From the NCBI GenBank assembly GCA_964017235.1, contig OZ024938.1, positions 57,527,816 through 57,591,815 of the forward strand: a stretch of 64,000 nt of DNA, written 5' to 3'. Below the pieces are notes generated by a model. It did no database searches and was not told where the DNA came from. It worked only from the letters and a program-made list of their open reading frames with translations. The translations under genes and the position numbers were made by a program. This document shows positions 1 through 11,022 of the stretch, one piece after another (position 1 is the stretch's first letter; every line of letters begins with the position of its first letter). The stretch comes from Sabellastarte sp. h YS-2021 (taxonomy: Eukaryota > Annelida > Polychaeta > Sabellida > Sabellidae).

Positions 1-2374
1 GTGGTCACAAACTATCATTTAAATATGTTCAAATACCTGTGTGAGTGACCATTTCTCATCCAAGTAGTAATTTGGCGACTTCAAGAGTATTACACACTTA
101 TTAGTACCATATTTATTCGAATAAATCTTAGTAAGATATTCCGAAAAAAGTTGCATCTTTGTACATCGTCAAATGAATATCCACTAACAAGACATGAAGA
201 AAATGTAAACAAAACATGGCAGTTTTGATAAAGAACGCATTTAAATCTACAAAAAGGAGACAAAAATAGTATTTTCTTTCAGATTAAAGATTTATTTCTA
301 ATAAAATAAGTTCTTCCACAATTATACATGCACTGAATGCAATGGAAAATGTTTATTATTGTAAAGTGTCTATTTCTTACCCTCTTGTTAAAAATGCATC
401 ACCCCTGGGGTGTTTATACAAATTAATATGGTAATCTGTTGGATGCTGCCACAAATCTTTATGATATTACAACTTCTACTTTTACTGCTGGGACCTATCT
501 AGTTTAGTTGTGAACATGGAGCCCAGTGATTGTTTCACAATCACATGAGATTAGCAGGAGTCCCTGGCTTGGGGTCGGGAAATGGTTTTAAGTCCAATCT
601 TTTAGATTTCAGCACATACCTCGATCTTTACTCGGGATAATCCCACAAGTGCCAATGCTGAGGACCTGTCCCAATATGACCCTGACTGTTGAACAGGATG
701 TACAACCGCAACTTTTAGCTCACTTGGGATGAATCAGTTTTGTCATTCTTTCCATCTTTTTAATTGGATTTTACGTTTAGTGCATCATATTGTATATTTG
801 TACTCAGCTCAATATCTGCTTGTATTACATGACTCAGTGCTGACCCACCCCATATGCACCTGTACAGTCCAAGCCCTCTAGTGGCTGACATTCCCTTAAC
901 TGAAAGACAAAGGCTCAGGGGTAACCAGTTATCAATATCTCTGCAGGTTCTTTAGCCTGCCACTGGGAACAGACTAAAGCCTTGCCACAGACGTTAACAT
1001 GTATTCGATTCGACACAACTGTTTGATTGCTTTATAATTATTTTTCATAATGTTAATTTACTTAGCCTAGTTGGCTGAAGAGAATTGTCTCCCAGACTAG
1101 ATAGACCTCTGATACAGTGTGTATTGTGGCAAAAATATTTCATGTTTGCATTATAGTTAAGACAACCTGGAAGGCCAGGCTAAACAGACTTGTAATATAG
1201 TACAGGACATCTATCACTATTACTTTTACATTTAAAAATTTTTCAATCTATTACAATTACTAATACTATTACATATGCAATTTTTTATTCTACTACTGTT
1301 ACTATTACTTTGGCATCTATTACTACGATTACATTCTATCACAGTTTAGCCCAAACTTGGGAGGTACTTTAACACACATAAAACAAGTAACTTAAAGAAT
1401 ACTCTATATATCTAATTTTACTGAAAGTACTTCAGAATATGCACAAAAAGGATAAAATATAAAAAAATATCACTTGATATCAAAGTATTTACAATTTCTT
1501 TAGTGGATCCCTTATTTATGCACTTTTTAGAATGACAGGTAAGATTTGAAGAACTCATGAGAATTCTATGAGAAGCACTTAAAGTGCTCTAAAATATTGA
1601 ATTAGAGATGTATTTCTGTCACATTCTATGTGAAGCATTTAAGTGCTGAAAATGTGTTATTACTAGTAAATATTATGTCAGGATTTTTCAGTCCTATTAA
1701 ATAACTCTTATATTTACTCATTTTATGATGATTTGTAAGATATTAAGAACTCTTATTCATTATAAGAAATACTTGACGAGCAGCTTGCCGATTACATTCC
1801 CCAAGGGGAACCACAGTTATAAAACACAGCAATGGGATTACTATATGATTTATTCTACTATTCATTGACTTTATGGTGATATATAAATTAAAATATTAAA
1901 ATAGTTCACAATTTAACAAAAAGGTTAATATTATATAATCTACTTCATACTAAGAGTTACTCCATAGAATAGTATGTCTGTTAAGTCTTTACAAGCAAGG
2001 TACTGAGACCTAGAGGGTACCCCTGGGCACACTTTGGTGAGAAGAAAGGTACTAATGACAAAAGGCCAAATACTTGATGAGCAGCTTACCGATTACACTT
2101 CAAAATGATTCAAAGGAGACATTTTTTGATTGAAAATAATGACTCAACTGGCATTTCATGTAAATCTTCGAAAAAAAGCAACTGTCCCGCCCTTATGTAC
2201 ACAACAGGGGCCTGTATGAGTGTCTTTTGTGTCACAGTTTCTCTTTACGTAGGGGCATTAACATAATCTCCTAAAGATCATTTCAGTTTAGCTGTCCTTT
2301 TCAAAGACTTAAGTAATACATAGATGATTCACCTTCTAAAAATAAAGAATGATCTAGATCTCTGCGTAAGCTAA
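1..2374. other. non-coding stretch, no gene recognised
   Basis: AT-rich sequence with no open frame resembling a known protein. It contains one decayed SINE tail (listed separately). A pair of near-copies around 1561-1600 and 1621-1655 share the words TTCTATG-GAAGCA-TT-AAGTGCT. A short direct repeat beginning AATACTTGA occurs at about 1767 and 2070. Nothing else is supportable. Confidence 0.6.
632..718 (+). repeat. SINE-1 remnant (3' half)
   Basis: This matches the 3' half of the SINE best seen at 33637-33789: the box-B-like end, CCCACAAGTGCC, GAGGACCTGTCCCAATATGA and a GTTGAACAGGATGTA-type tail. The tRNA-like head is missing or decayed, and no target duplication was found. Confidence 0.6.
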
Positions 2375-2959
2375 GACCCCAGTTATACTTCCATGGATGG
2401 TCCACTAGATCGCACCAGGTTTCCTAATATGGAAAATGTTGAGTTGATATCCTTGTGAGATCCATAGTGGCATGCTCAGGTCCGTAGTGACATTTCAAGG
2501 ATCAGATAAGACCTCTAGGGTGTTACGGAAAAATTAAAACTGTTGAATTTTTCCGTAAAATCAGTACTGATGTTAGTATCTGTAGCTCTTCCATATCGCA
2601 TCTGTAGCTCATCTGTGAGTGTCCTTATTGTCCCTAAACCCATCGTGGATGTCCTTGTGGCATCCTTTTCATCCTTGACGCTTCCATGCCAACAAATACC
2701 CCCAAAGGCATTGCCGGATCTAACCAGATCTGCTACGGACTGACACAGAAAGGGTTTGCGGATTAAAACAGTCAGAAGAACAATCCTTTGTGCAGTTTTT
2801 TCATCCTCATACCTGGCCGTTGTGGTCTGTGGCGGTTTGTAGCAGATCCATAGCAATTCTATAAATCTTTTACATGACCCGCCCTCATCATTTGTCAGTT
2901 ACCATATATGGAACCATGGCATATATCCGTGGGGGATCCTTGGATGTGTAACTGGACTT
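2375..2959 (-). mobile_element. PIF/Harbinger-like MITE, copy 1
   Basis: One of five copies of a repeat whose ends read GGGGCCAGTTACACATAG and, inverted, GACCCCAGTTACACAT. This copy is reversed relative to the copies at 17.7, 20.0 and 24.7 kb. TAA flanks it on both sides (2372-2374 and 2960-2962), fitting the 3-bp TTA/TAA target duplication typical of PIF/Harbinger elements. The interior is full of variants of TCCGTAGCAGATCC and AAGGACATCC. It has no transposase. Short open frames on both strands here are by-products of the repeat and recur in the other copies. Confidence 0.75.
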
Positions 2960-5129
2960 TAAGAGTTAATCAGGAACCAGATAGAAAAAAAAACATTCCC
3001 ACAACATATATGACCTCAATTTAAGGAAGTGAAACATCAATGTTAGTAGTTATTGGTTAAAACAATGTGAAACCTAATTGACTGAGAAATTGGTTATCTG
3101 CGTATTACAAAATAACTTGATTTCCTCCCTTCTATAAACGTTATGCATAAAGTCAAGTTATAGTTGAGAGTATTCCAACAAGAAATTCATTTTTTTAAAT
3201 TCTATAACAGTTCGTCGAACAACAGTGACTCATGGTTTTCAGTAGCCTTGTTCTAGGCTCAAATTTGTACTAAAAGCCTTTTCAAACATGTACATAACGG
3301 TTTAGTATTCAAAAAGAACTCGTATTTAGCTTGCGATATAAACTTAACTGCCTTAGCAGTATGCTGATGTTAAAACAGTATTTTATGGCCAAAATAAGGC
3401 CTGAATTTCACTTGAAATTCAAAACTGTTATGACGCATTTTCCACAAAATATTATTGCATTGGTTTACCTGCTATACAAGCGTATAGTGTTCAGTATAGC
3501 ATGTCCAGTAATGGCCATTTAATTGCTTCTACTACGTGTTTTGATAATGTGGTGACACATGGCTGCAGTCTGGTTATTAAGTGTGGTTATTATAAGCATG
3601 AGGTCATTGCTAGATTTAGACGCTACGTTGCAAAACATATTCCTTTGCCCCAATTAATACTGCGCAATTTGAATGGCTTAAAAACCCCTACTTCTGCTGA
3701 AATTGAGCAGAAGGGCAGAACAACAAAGGATAAAGATGAAGAAAAAGAGGAAAAAACATGGATATCTCAGAGCAAAATATTTGGATATATGTTGTAGAAC
3801 TTAGACAAATTGTCACCTCTGCAAACTTGGGATATTTTGAGTGAATTTGTTCTTAGCAAATTTATCAGTGTTCAGACTTATAATATTTCACAGCATTTGG
3901 ACTTACAGTATTTAACAACATTTGGACTTGTATAATTCTACAGTGTTTAACACCCCAGAAATATACTTCAAAATGATTTAGGAAACCAGAACATTGGAAT
4001 TGCTATTGGAAATTGAAAATGTAATGAATTTGGTTATTTACTGCGTTGCTTCTGTAATGAACTTGTCATCAGTTCTACCTCAAATTAAATTTTGTGGACA
4101 TTGTAACAATTATAACATTTGATAAATAAATTGGATGGGTATCATTTGTGGTCTTTCTATTTGTGGAGATGTTAACAGCCAGATGCCTTGATCCTAACAC
4201 TTACCATCTGAGAATAAAAAGATCCCAAACACCTCCCCCCCCACACACTTGATTCCTTCTCTTATTCACAAAAAGAAAATATTTTTTAGTGAGAGAAAGA
4301 TAAAAAACTGACGTAACAAAACAAATCCAAAGCCATGTTAGTTATTCCATCATGTTAATATATAATTGTGGAAAATGATGCATACCAGTATATCGAGATC
4401 TTAATTTGGAAACCATTAACCACAGACAAGGCTATGAACATAATGGCACCTCATGTAGACACCCAATATTTCAATATTCTGAGAAAGTAACAGATTTTAT
4501 TCAATTTAATATCCTGAGCCAACCACTCTTTGAGTAGACAATTTGGGGAGCTGGACATGAAGTCCAAGTCGCAACTATAATAAAATCGACATCATTCCAA
4601 CCTCTCCTTGCCACTTCACCCCTGTACCATTTGAAAGCAAAATAGTATTTACATTTGAACCGAAAAGGACAAATTATAATAAATAGTTAGACAGCTCTTT
4701 CTTCAGAGAAATCTGTCCAAGTTTTCCCTGACAAAAGTTAGCCTTCAGTAGGACTAGTATACATTAAGAAACTATTCAAATTTTAACAGAAATCTAATCA
4801 CAAAACAGGGACTTTTTCTTTGTGGGTTATGACAACAGCATGTAATTAGTAACTGCTGTTTTCATAACACTTATGCCCAGAAAATGTCATGATACTGGCA
4901 CATAATAAATTGAGCAAGGAAACAGAAAGGTAAACATGCTAACCATAATTTTACATACATTTGAGTTATAAGTACCTAGTTAGGATATGTAATGTTGTCA
5001 TAAGCACATATTTCAATGTTTCTGTGTATCTGATAATAGTGATAAAAATTGAGTTGGAAGCACTTTGAAATTATTGTATAATGCTTGTCTTTTATGATAA
5101 TTTCAGAATGACTTTGTTCATACATTAAT
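2960..5129. other. non-coding stretch, no gene recognised
   Basis: No recognisable gene. An isolated 98-residue open frame at 3501-3797 has a charged K/E/D-rich C-terminal part but matches no family I know. It has no visible splice partners. The rest is AT-rich with no structure I can support. Confidence 0.5.
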
Positions 5130-5292
5130 ACAGGCCCTCAGTAGCCTTGTAGTTAGCAAAGTCAAATCACATCTAATCACAGGCTATTACTTCTGTTTGG
5201 GTTCTATTACAAAGTGCAGTACTGAGAACCTCTGCCTATATGACCCTGGCTATTGAACTGGACATAAAACCCTAACTATGACCTTTGACCTG
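5130..5292 (+). repeat. SINE-1 (tRNA-derived), diverged full-length copy
   Basis: A full-length but diverged SINE-1. The head resembles a tRNA box A (GTAGCCTTGTAGTTAGCA), followed by a decayed box B and a tail with TATGACCCTGGCTATTGAAC. TACATTA is present on both flanks (5121-5127 and 5293-5299) as a probable target-site duplication. Confidence 0.75.
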
Positions 5293-5432
5293 TACATTAT
5301 TATATGTAGGCGGAATTTTAGAAAATTCAAATACACAGGATATTCGATAATGGCACCAAAATAGAATAGCATATTAGGTAAAATAAATCTTTAATGGATC
5401 TTTGAATAAGCTTTGTTTGAAAATTAATCTAA

Positions 5433-6056
5433 GACCCCAGTTACACATCCAAGGATCGTCCACCAGATCGCGCCAGGTTTTCCTAATATGGAAAATGTAG
5501 GGTGATTTATGGATCATCGTTTGTCTCTGTAAGGTCATCGGTAACATCCCTAGTGTCCTTGTGAGATCCATAGTGGCATACTGTGGTCCATAGTGACATG
5601 CCAAGGATCAGATAAGATCCCTAGGATGTTACAGAAATTACAGGATGTCCATATAGTCCGTATGGACCTTATCTGATTAGGGCATCCTTAGCTCTTCCAT
5701 ATCTCATCTGTAGCTCATCTGCAAGTGTCCTTATTGTCCCTAAACTCATCCTGGATGTCCTTGTGACATCCCTTTCATCCTTGATACTTCCGTGCCAATA
5801 AATATCCATTGCCTGATCTAACTGGATCTGATATGGATCTGCTACGAACTGACACAGAAAAGGGTTTGCAGACTAAAAAACAGTCACAAGACCAATCCTT
5901 TGTGTAGTCTTTTCATACGCAAACCTGTCCGTGGCAGTCCGTAACAGATCCATGGCAGATCCTTGGCAGTTCTGTAAATCTTTTAGATGACCCACCCTCA
6001 TCCCTTGTGCATCCCTGTCAGTTACCATATATGGAACCATGGGTTATATCCGTGGC
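5433..6056 (-). mobile_element. PIF/Harbinger-like MITE, copy 2, right end lost
   Basis: The left terminus GACCCCAGTTACACATCC is preceded by TAA. The interior is collinear with copy 1 up to the words ATATGGAACCATGGG and ATATCCGTGG. The last ~45 bases including the right TIR are missing; the match stops near 6056, where unrelated sequence begins. Orientation is as in copy 1. Confidence 0.7.
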
Positions 6057-6097
6057 GCAGACCACTGCCTCAGTGGTTATCTCCCACCTTCGAATCA

Positions 6098-6293
6098 TTA
6101 ATAATGGAGAACTAAAGGAGATAAGGCCTTTGTAGTAAGAAAACCCCACTTGACATTGCAAAAGTGGTCAAGGGTAAAAGTTAGTAATTGGAAAATAGTC
6201 TCAGGCCTTGACTTCGTATAAGTTGTTTTCACATTTGGAACCCCTAGTAGCAATGATAAGGGAGATATAAGGCCTTTTAAATAGGATGATCCC
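6098..6293. repeat. repeat related to the adjacent foldback interior
   Basis: Words here (an AATAATGG-AGA-TAAAG-type phrase, then GTGGTCAAGGGTAAA) recur in diverged form at about 6510-6610, inside the foldback element. This suggests a partial duplication or a nested copy. No coding potential was recognised. Confidence 0.35.
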
Positions 6294-6940
6294 ATTTAAC
6301 ATGTGATATGACGGTCATTTTGTTTTTGAAACTAGGCTAAATTGCTACCAGGCTAACTTTTCTAGCCATACATATTTTGCGCCTATTTGATGAACCTAGC
6401 TGCCATATTTCAAGTTTTAGAGCATCTTAATAATTTTTAAATTATTGGCTATGGCAGCCATTTTGTTTTTTTTTCAAAATAAGGCCAAATATGTCTTTAT
6501 ATTCTGAAGCCACAGCACCAATAATAAGGGAGAAATAAAGACGTTTTAGTGTGACGACCTCATTTAACCGAAGCAGGGGTCAAAGGTCAAATTCAACACC
6601 TGGAAAAGATTGTCGTGAGTCCGTCTGTGCATCCGTCCGTCCGTTCGTCACATTTTTGCATAAACCTTAATATCTCATTCATTTATAAAGATATCTTCAC
6701 CAAATTTGCAGGGAATGTTTATCGCTATAAAAACCTGTCTCTGCAAAATTTTAGCCCCATTTTGAAAAACAAAATGGCCGCCATATCCAATTGTTTGAAA
6801 ATCATTAAGGTGCTCTAAATCGTGAAATATTCCAGCTAGCTTCATTAAATTTACACAAAAGCTATATGGCTAGAAAAGCTAACCTGGTAGTAATTTTGAC
6901 TAGTTCTAAAAACAAAATGGCCATTATATCACATGTTTAA
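6294..6940. mobile_element. foldback element with long terminal inverted repeats
   Basis: The two ends are inverted copies of each other. The left begins AACATGTGATAT and the right ends ATATCACATGTT. Pairing continues through TTTTGTTTTTGAAACTAG / CTAGTTCTAAAAACAAAA, CTTTTCTAGCC / GGCTAGAAAAG, and the phrases around GCAGCCATTTTGTTTT / AAAACAAAATGGCCGCC, giving arms of roughly 180 bp or more. It has no transposase. A related fragment lies at 34600-34815. It is a non-autonomous DNA element of unassigned superfamily. Confidence 0.7.
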
Positions 6941-7726
6941 TCACTGACAGAAATTATATGCAGTTCACAGTATTTTCTTTTATTCTAAACTTTTTTATTT
7001 GTTGAGAATCGTATTTAATAAAAGCGATGAAACTGTATTGACATCTACATTCTAAGTTATTGGTAAGAAAGACAGCATATTATGTTAAAGAACCACTTAT
7101 GCAGTCGGGGTGTTCAAATAGTGGTTCGAGTCCCATAGTAAAGGAAGTATTTCGTCGAGTATAAATATACAATACCATACGATACCAAAACCAAGTTGAT
7201 TTCTGCTTCCTCTTTGACGTCACAACTTGATTTGATAAAACATGAGCATTTTCATCAACTCTCAAAATTCTGCCAGTTTTTATTATAAAAACTTCAAACC
7301 CATCAAAAGCAACCAACAAGTTTCAATTTGTTTAAACCAGATAATTGTACTGATTGCAAGTTATCACAAGGAAGTGGGAGGTTAGTTCTCATATCTAGCT
7401 CTAATATATATTCTCTGCCAGAGTATATTCTTGAAGGCCGCGTCTTAAAATTGTACAAGATACTATAATATTTGTTGTGGGATATCTCTGTGCTAGAGTA
7501 TAATGAGATAGAATACATTGTGATCCTCTTATGTTAAAAAAGTACCTACATCAAGGACACTTTCTTAAAGAATCATTACATTTTATATGTTAAACTCCAA
7601 CTTATCAACCCCTTGCCCCTGTGGTCTTGGGTTTGAGTCCAGCTCATGAGAACTTAATAATACAGCACTCAGTGAATGTTTGTTACAATACACTGTTATT
7701 GTTGTTGTTAAGAACATAATTCATTT
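6941..7726. other. non-coding stretch
   Basis: No gene recognised. Around 7618-7650 the phrase GGGTTTGAGTCCAGC resembles a tRNA box B and may be a decayed SINE head, but box A is not visible. Confidence 0.4.
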
Positions 7727-7890
7727 TGGGTTTAACATCGCTTTCAACACATTGTGTAGGTTATATCCTAATTGTTTGTTTTAAGCGCAGAGGAAACCAG
7801 CACATACTAGTTAGCAAAGATTCTGCATTATAAACTGCCAGGCATTAGTAAGCAACAAACAACTTTTCAATATAGGGTCTGGCATCTGAA
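7727..7890 (-). repeat. SINE-2 remnant (tRNA-derived)
   Basis: On the plus strand it begins GGGTTTAACATCGCTTTCAA and continues with GCAGAGGAAACCAGCACATA and a GTAAGCAACAAACAACTT-type phrase. This is the inverted 3' part of the SINE seen complete at 28154-28390. The tRNA-like head is mostly lost. Confidence 0.6.
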
Positions 7891-7946
7891 CAATGGACAT
7901 CAGAGATAAGGTACAAATTTTTCCCACCACACCAGCAAGCTCCAAG

Positions 7947-7949
<3 letters not shown>

Positions 7950-7977
<28 letters not shown>
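7950..7977 (+). repeat. (CT)n microsatellite
   Basis: An uninterrupted CT dinucleotide run of about 14 units. Confidence 0.95.
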
Positions 7978-8666
7978 AAACACTCCTTTATTTATTCAAT
8001 AATGAAATCATTTAGCTCTTGTTGTCTGCTGACAAACAATACTCGACTTTAATCATGTATACTTTTTCAAAATAAGAATGCAACTAGATATTCATCAGAT
8101 TGAAATGAGTCCTGGGACACGCTTGCCCAAACCACATTGCAAACATTATCCAAAAGGAAGCATATTTCTATTTTTCTGCTTGTTATAATGATGAACCTGT
8201 GCTAGTGTTCAATGTGCTTTTGTTTACTTATGACACTTCAAATTTTATGGGCCATTTCAGTTTTTCCTTATTTTTGACAGAATGAGTCATATCAGCACAT
8301 ATTCTAAGAATGAAATTCCTTATTATGCAATGTTTTCAGGGGTGTGACCTGTCTCATTCCTGTTTACTCTTCAATATAAAACTTATTTCCATCTAGACTC
8401 TGGATTTGTTGAATACAAGACAAGTGAGACCTTATCAAATATGATCCCTTAATGGATATTTAGACAAGAACAACTATGTGAATGAAATGTCACTGAAGGA
8501 TGCTAGTCTTGGAAAAACCTAGACATAACAGCCAGACATGTGGTAGTGTTTTTTGCCAACCAGAAATCATACATGAACTATGAATAAACCCATTGTTTCT
8601 TGCCATTTAGCTCCATAATGAATGATTGTGTTGGGTACAGAGTCTTAAAAAGTTAAGGGTTTTATG

Positions 8667-8838
8667 TGACTTTGGATTTTAACGTGGCTTTCAACACATA
8701 ATAGAACTGATGTTAGGACTGGTTAGTCGAGTGGATGGGGGAAACCAGTGCATACTACTTTGTCAAGAATCTGTAGTTAAAACCATTTGGCACTGGCAAA
8801 CAACTGCCAGCTTTCCCCGATTAAGGTCTGGCCTAGAC
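8667..8838 (-). repeat. SINE-2 remnant (tRNA-derived)
   Basis: On the plus strand it reads TTTTAACGTGGCTTTCAACA, then GGGGGAAACCAGTGCATA, then CAACTGCCAGCTTTCCCC, matching the inverted body of SINE-2. The head is absent. The 144-residue open frame that starts at 8710 lies across this repeat and is not a gene. Confidence 0.6.
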
Positions 8839-9316
8839 TTTCACCAAGGCCTTTTTGTCTTTTGTGTAATATATGGATACTGTGTGACTTTTGGTGAAAC
8901 AGCCAGCCATTTCAGTGAATATCCAATATACTCCAGAATGCTTGTGATAAAGCTATTCAGGTTACTGGTGGATACAAAGACTTGGAGCAAGTCTAGGTCT
9001 GGCCAGAAATCAAACTCACGGGCTAATACCCCATTCACACTGCAGGTGGTACACCCTGTGGTAGTAGACCTTGGGCAAAACTCCCCCGTGGTTCAATTAC
9101 CACCTGACACCCATATGAGAACTTGTGACACAGTGGTGAAATAACCACTTCCATTAAAATTTCCGCCCCTGGATTTGATACTGTAAGCATGCACAGATGA
9201 ACATTTTCATATGGTAACCGAAGGTGTGATCCACGGTGTATATAAGGCTGTGACTCAGTCGTGTTTCAGTGTAATTTGAAAAATTTTGTTGTAATTTTAA
9301 TTTTTATTAGATAAAT

Positions 9317-9483
9317 ACTTACCATTTCCTGACCATAGCTATTTGTTGGTGCCATCCAACTCACTGGCCAACGTTGAGAAACGTTTTATACTACCTTAAG
9401 AAGCCAGTGAGTGAGTGTGGAAGTAGGAAGCCCCCCAATGGTCATGTGACCACGCCAATAGGCGCCATTCATTGTTTTTGTTG
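9317..9483 (+). repeat. DIRS left inverted terminal repeat
   Basis: A 167-bp repeat from ACTTACCATTTCCTGACCAT to TTGTTTTTGTTG, matched in inverse at 14843-15009. By reading the two arms look nearly identical over this length. The outer edge beyond it (9276-9316) differs from the right outer edge, as expected for DIRS elements, whose extreme ends are unequal. Confidence 0.9.
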
Positions 9484-9542
9484 CAAAGCTCACCCCTAGT
9501 AACCTAGTACTGAATCCGCGGGGAGGCTGGGGGGGACTATCC

Positions 9543-9644
9543 TGGTCAGGAAATGGTAAGTATTTATCTAATAAAAATTAAAATTACAACAAAATTTTTC
9601 AATTTTATTGCGAAAAATACACTTACCATTTCCTGACCATAGCT
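9543..9644 (+). repeat. DIRS internal complementary region
   Basis: Bases 9543-9602 are the inverse complement of the left end of the element, and 9603-9644 the inverse complement of its right end. They join at TTTTTCAA|TTTTATTGCG. In the DIRS model this region templates completion of the ends and formation of a circular intermediate. Agreement with both ends appears essentially perfect, which also fixes the element's boundaries. Confidence 0.92.
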
Positions 9645-10029
9645 GAATTCAGCCTTCATGGATGGCGGGTAGTACTAGAATATAAAGACCCTAGTTACAA
9701 ACCAAATGAACAGTAATAAAGCACACCACAAGCATACAAGCATTCATACCCAGACTCACCTCAATCACGAGGAAGCCGATCTGTTGAGTATTACTGTGGA
9801 AGCCATAATCCATCTATTGATACCGTTCATACCACCACCACTAACATCAAGAAAACAGGAAACTAATAGCAAACTGGAATATTTACAGCTGTACACCCAT
9901 CTCAGAACTCATCTGAAAAACAAGAAGCCAAATATAAGAAAACAATACAAATACTGGCTTCAAAATACAATAACATAGTCCAAATAGAATGACATTATAA
10001 TAATAGAATACTAATAATGACATTACCTA

Positions 10030-11022
10030 TTAACAATTTACAACATGTTGAGCCGCCACCACAGGCCCAATTTTCATTACATCACCATTATGCCAGCACA
10101 AATCTTTCAGATAAAAATTTGTGAACGTTGAATGGCTTCTCCAAAAGCAAGAAGCCATTATCTCATCTAGAGCAACTCCTCCCTTAAAAGCCAAAGAGGC
10201 AGCCAAAGCTCTAACCTCATGTGCCTTGACCTGGGAAACATTTTGAACCTCCTGATCAGACTTTTGGTAGGCCAAAATGATAGACTGTTTGATCCAAGAA
10301 GATATAGTAGCCTTAGAGATATCTTTTGAGTAGCCCTCCTTAATAGCTACAAAAAGAAGTTTCTTGCCTTTCCTGAGATCTTTTGTTTTGTCAAGATAAT
10401 ATCTCAAAGCTCTCACTGGACAAAGAGACTTATCCTGAATCAAGGAAGGATCCAATGTAGGTTTCAAAGCAGGGATCACTACCGGTTGAATAGACAAAGG
10501 ACCCTCAGAAGCCAACTGATTTTTAGCTATGAAAGTAGTTGAAGGCGAAAAAGTCACCTGAGACCAGTCCCTTTTCCTACTGAAGGAGTCAAAAGTCCAA
10601 GCATGAATCTCACTACGCCTTTTACCAGATGCTAGAGCCAACAGAAAAACTGTCTTAAAAGTCAAAATCTTAAGATCAGCTTTACCCAAAGGTTCAAAAG
10701 GAGCCCGAGTGAGGGCAAGTAGGACCAAGGACAAGTCCCAGTTAGGAATAGACCTATTTGCTGAAGGTCTGTCCCTATGAAAACTAGCAATCAAACGATT
10801 CAAATCCAAACTTTGAGAAACCATTTGACCTGCAGAGCCTAACCCATCTGCTACTGAGGTTCTATAACCAGCAATAGTTCTAGGTTTCAAGTTCCTATCA
10901 GTGAAAAGATGATTCAGAAAATCAGCTATCTGAGGAATAGTTGGTTTTGTGACATCCACCTGATTCTCCTGGGCCCACTTTTGAAATATGGCCCACCTTG
11001 AATCATATACTCGCCTTGAGGA
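10030..11022 (-). CDS. DIRS tyrosine recombinase
   Basis: Catalyses insertion of the circular DNA copy by site-specific strand exchange, in place of a DDE integrase. The frame is open from 12939 (969 codons), but only about the last 330 codons look like protein. The first ~640 run through the RT region in another frame. Catalytic residues of the tyrosine recombinase family are visible (numbered in the long frame): Arg in LASGKRRSEIHAW (about 774), the H-x-x-R box in VKAHEVRALAAS (His 907, Arg 910), a His/Trp region in CFWRSHSTFTNF (933-936), and the probable nucleophile Tyr 943 in NFYLKD. The start near 11022 is estimated from where the protein becomes domain-like. It overlaps the end of the RT frame by about 100 bp, so expression may need re-initiation or frameshifting. 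Confidence 0.88.
   Translation of the reverse strand, partial: SSRRVYDSRWAIFQKWAQENQVDVTKPTIPQIADFLNHLFTDRNLKPRTIAGYRTSVADGLGSAGQMVSQSLDLNRLIASFHRDRPSANRSIPNWDLSLVLLALTRAPFEPLGKADLKILTFKTVFLLALASGKRRSEIHAWTFDSFSRKRDWSQVTFSPSTTFIAKNQLASEGPLSIQPVVIPALKPTLDPSLIQDKSLCPVRALRYYLDKTKDLRKGKKLLFVAIKEGYSKDISKATISSWIKQSIILAYQKSDQEVQNVSQVKAHEVRALAASLAFKGGVALDEIMASCFWRSHSTFTNFYLKDLCWHNGDVMKIGPVVAAQHVVNC

Noticed and set aside
3501-3797. 98-codon plus-strand open frame with a charged C-terminal part
   Set aside because: No recognisable domain, no splice partners and no upstream or downstream coding context. Its length is within chance in a 64-kb window.
8710-9144. 144-codon plus-strand open frame
   Set aside because: It runs through a SINE-2 remnant and the left part of a MITE; no protein similarity recognised.
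9706-9978. 90-codon open frame at the 3' side of the DIRS element
   Set aside because: It is on the strand opposite to the element's genes, Thr/His/Asn-rich and without recognisable motif. Probably incidental.
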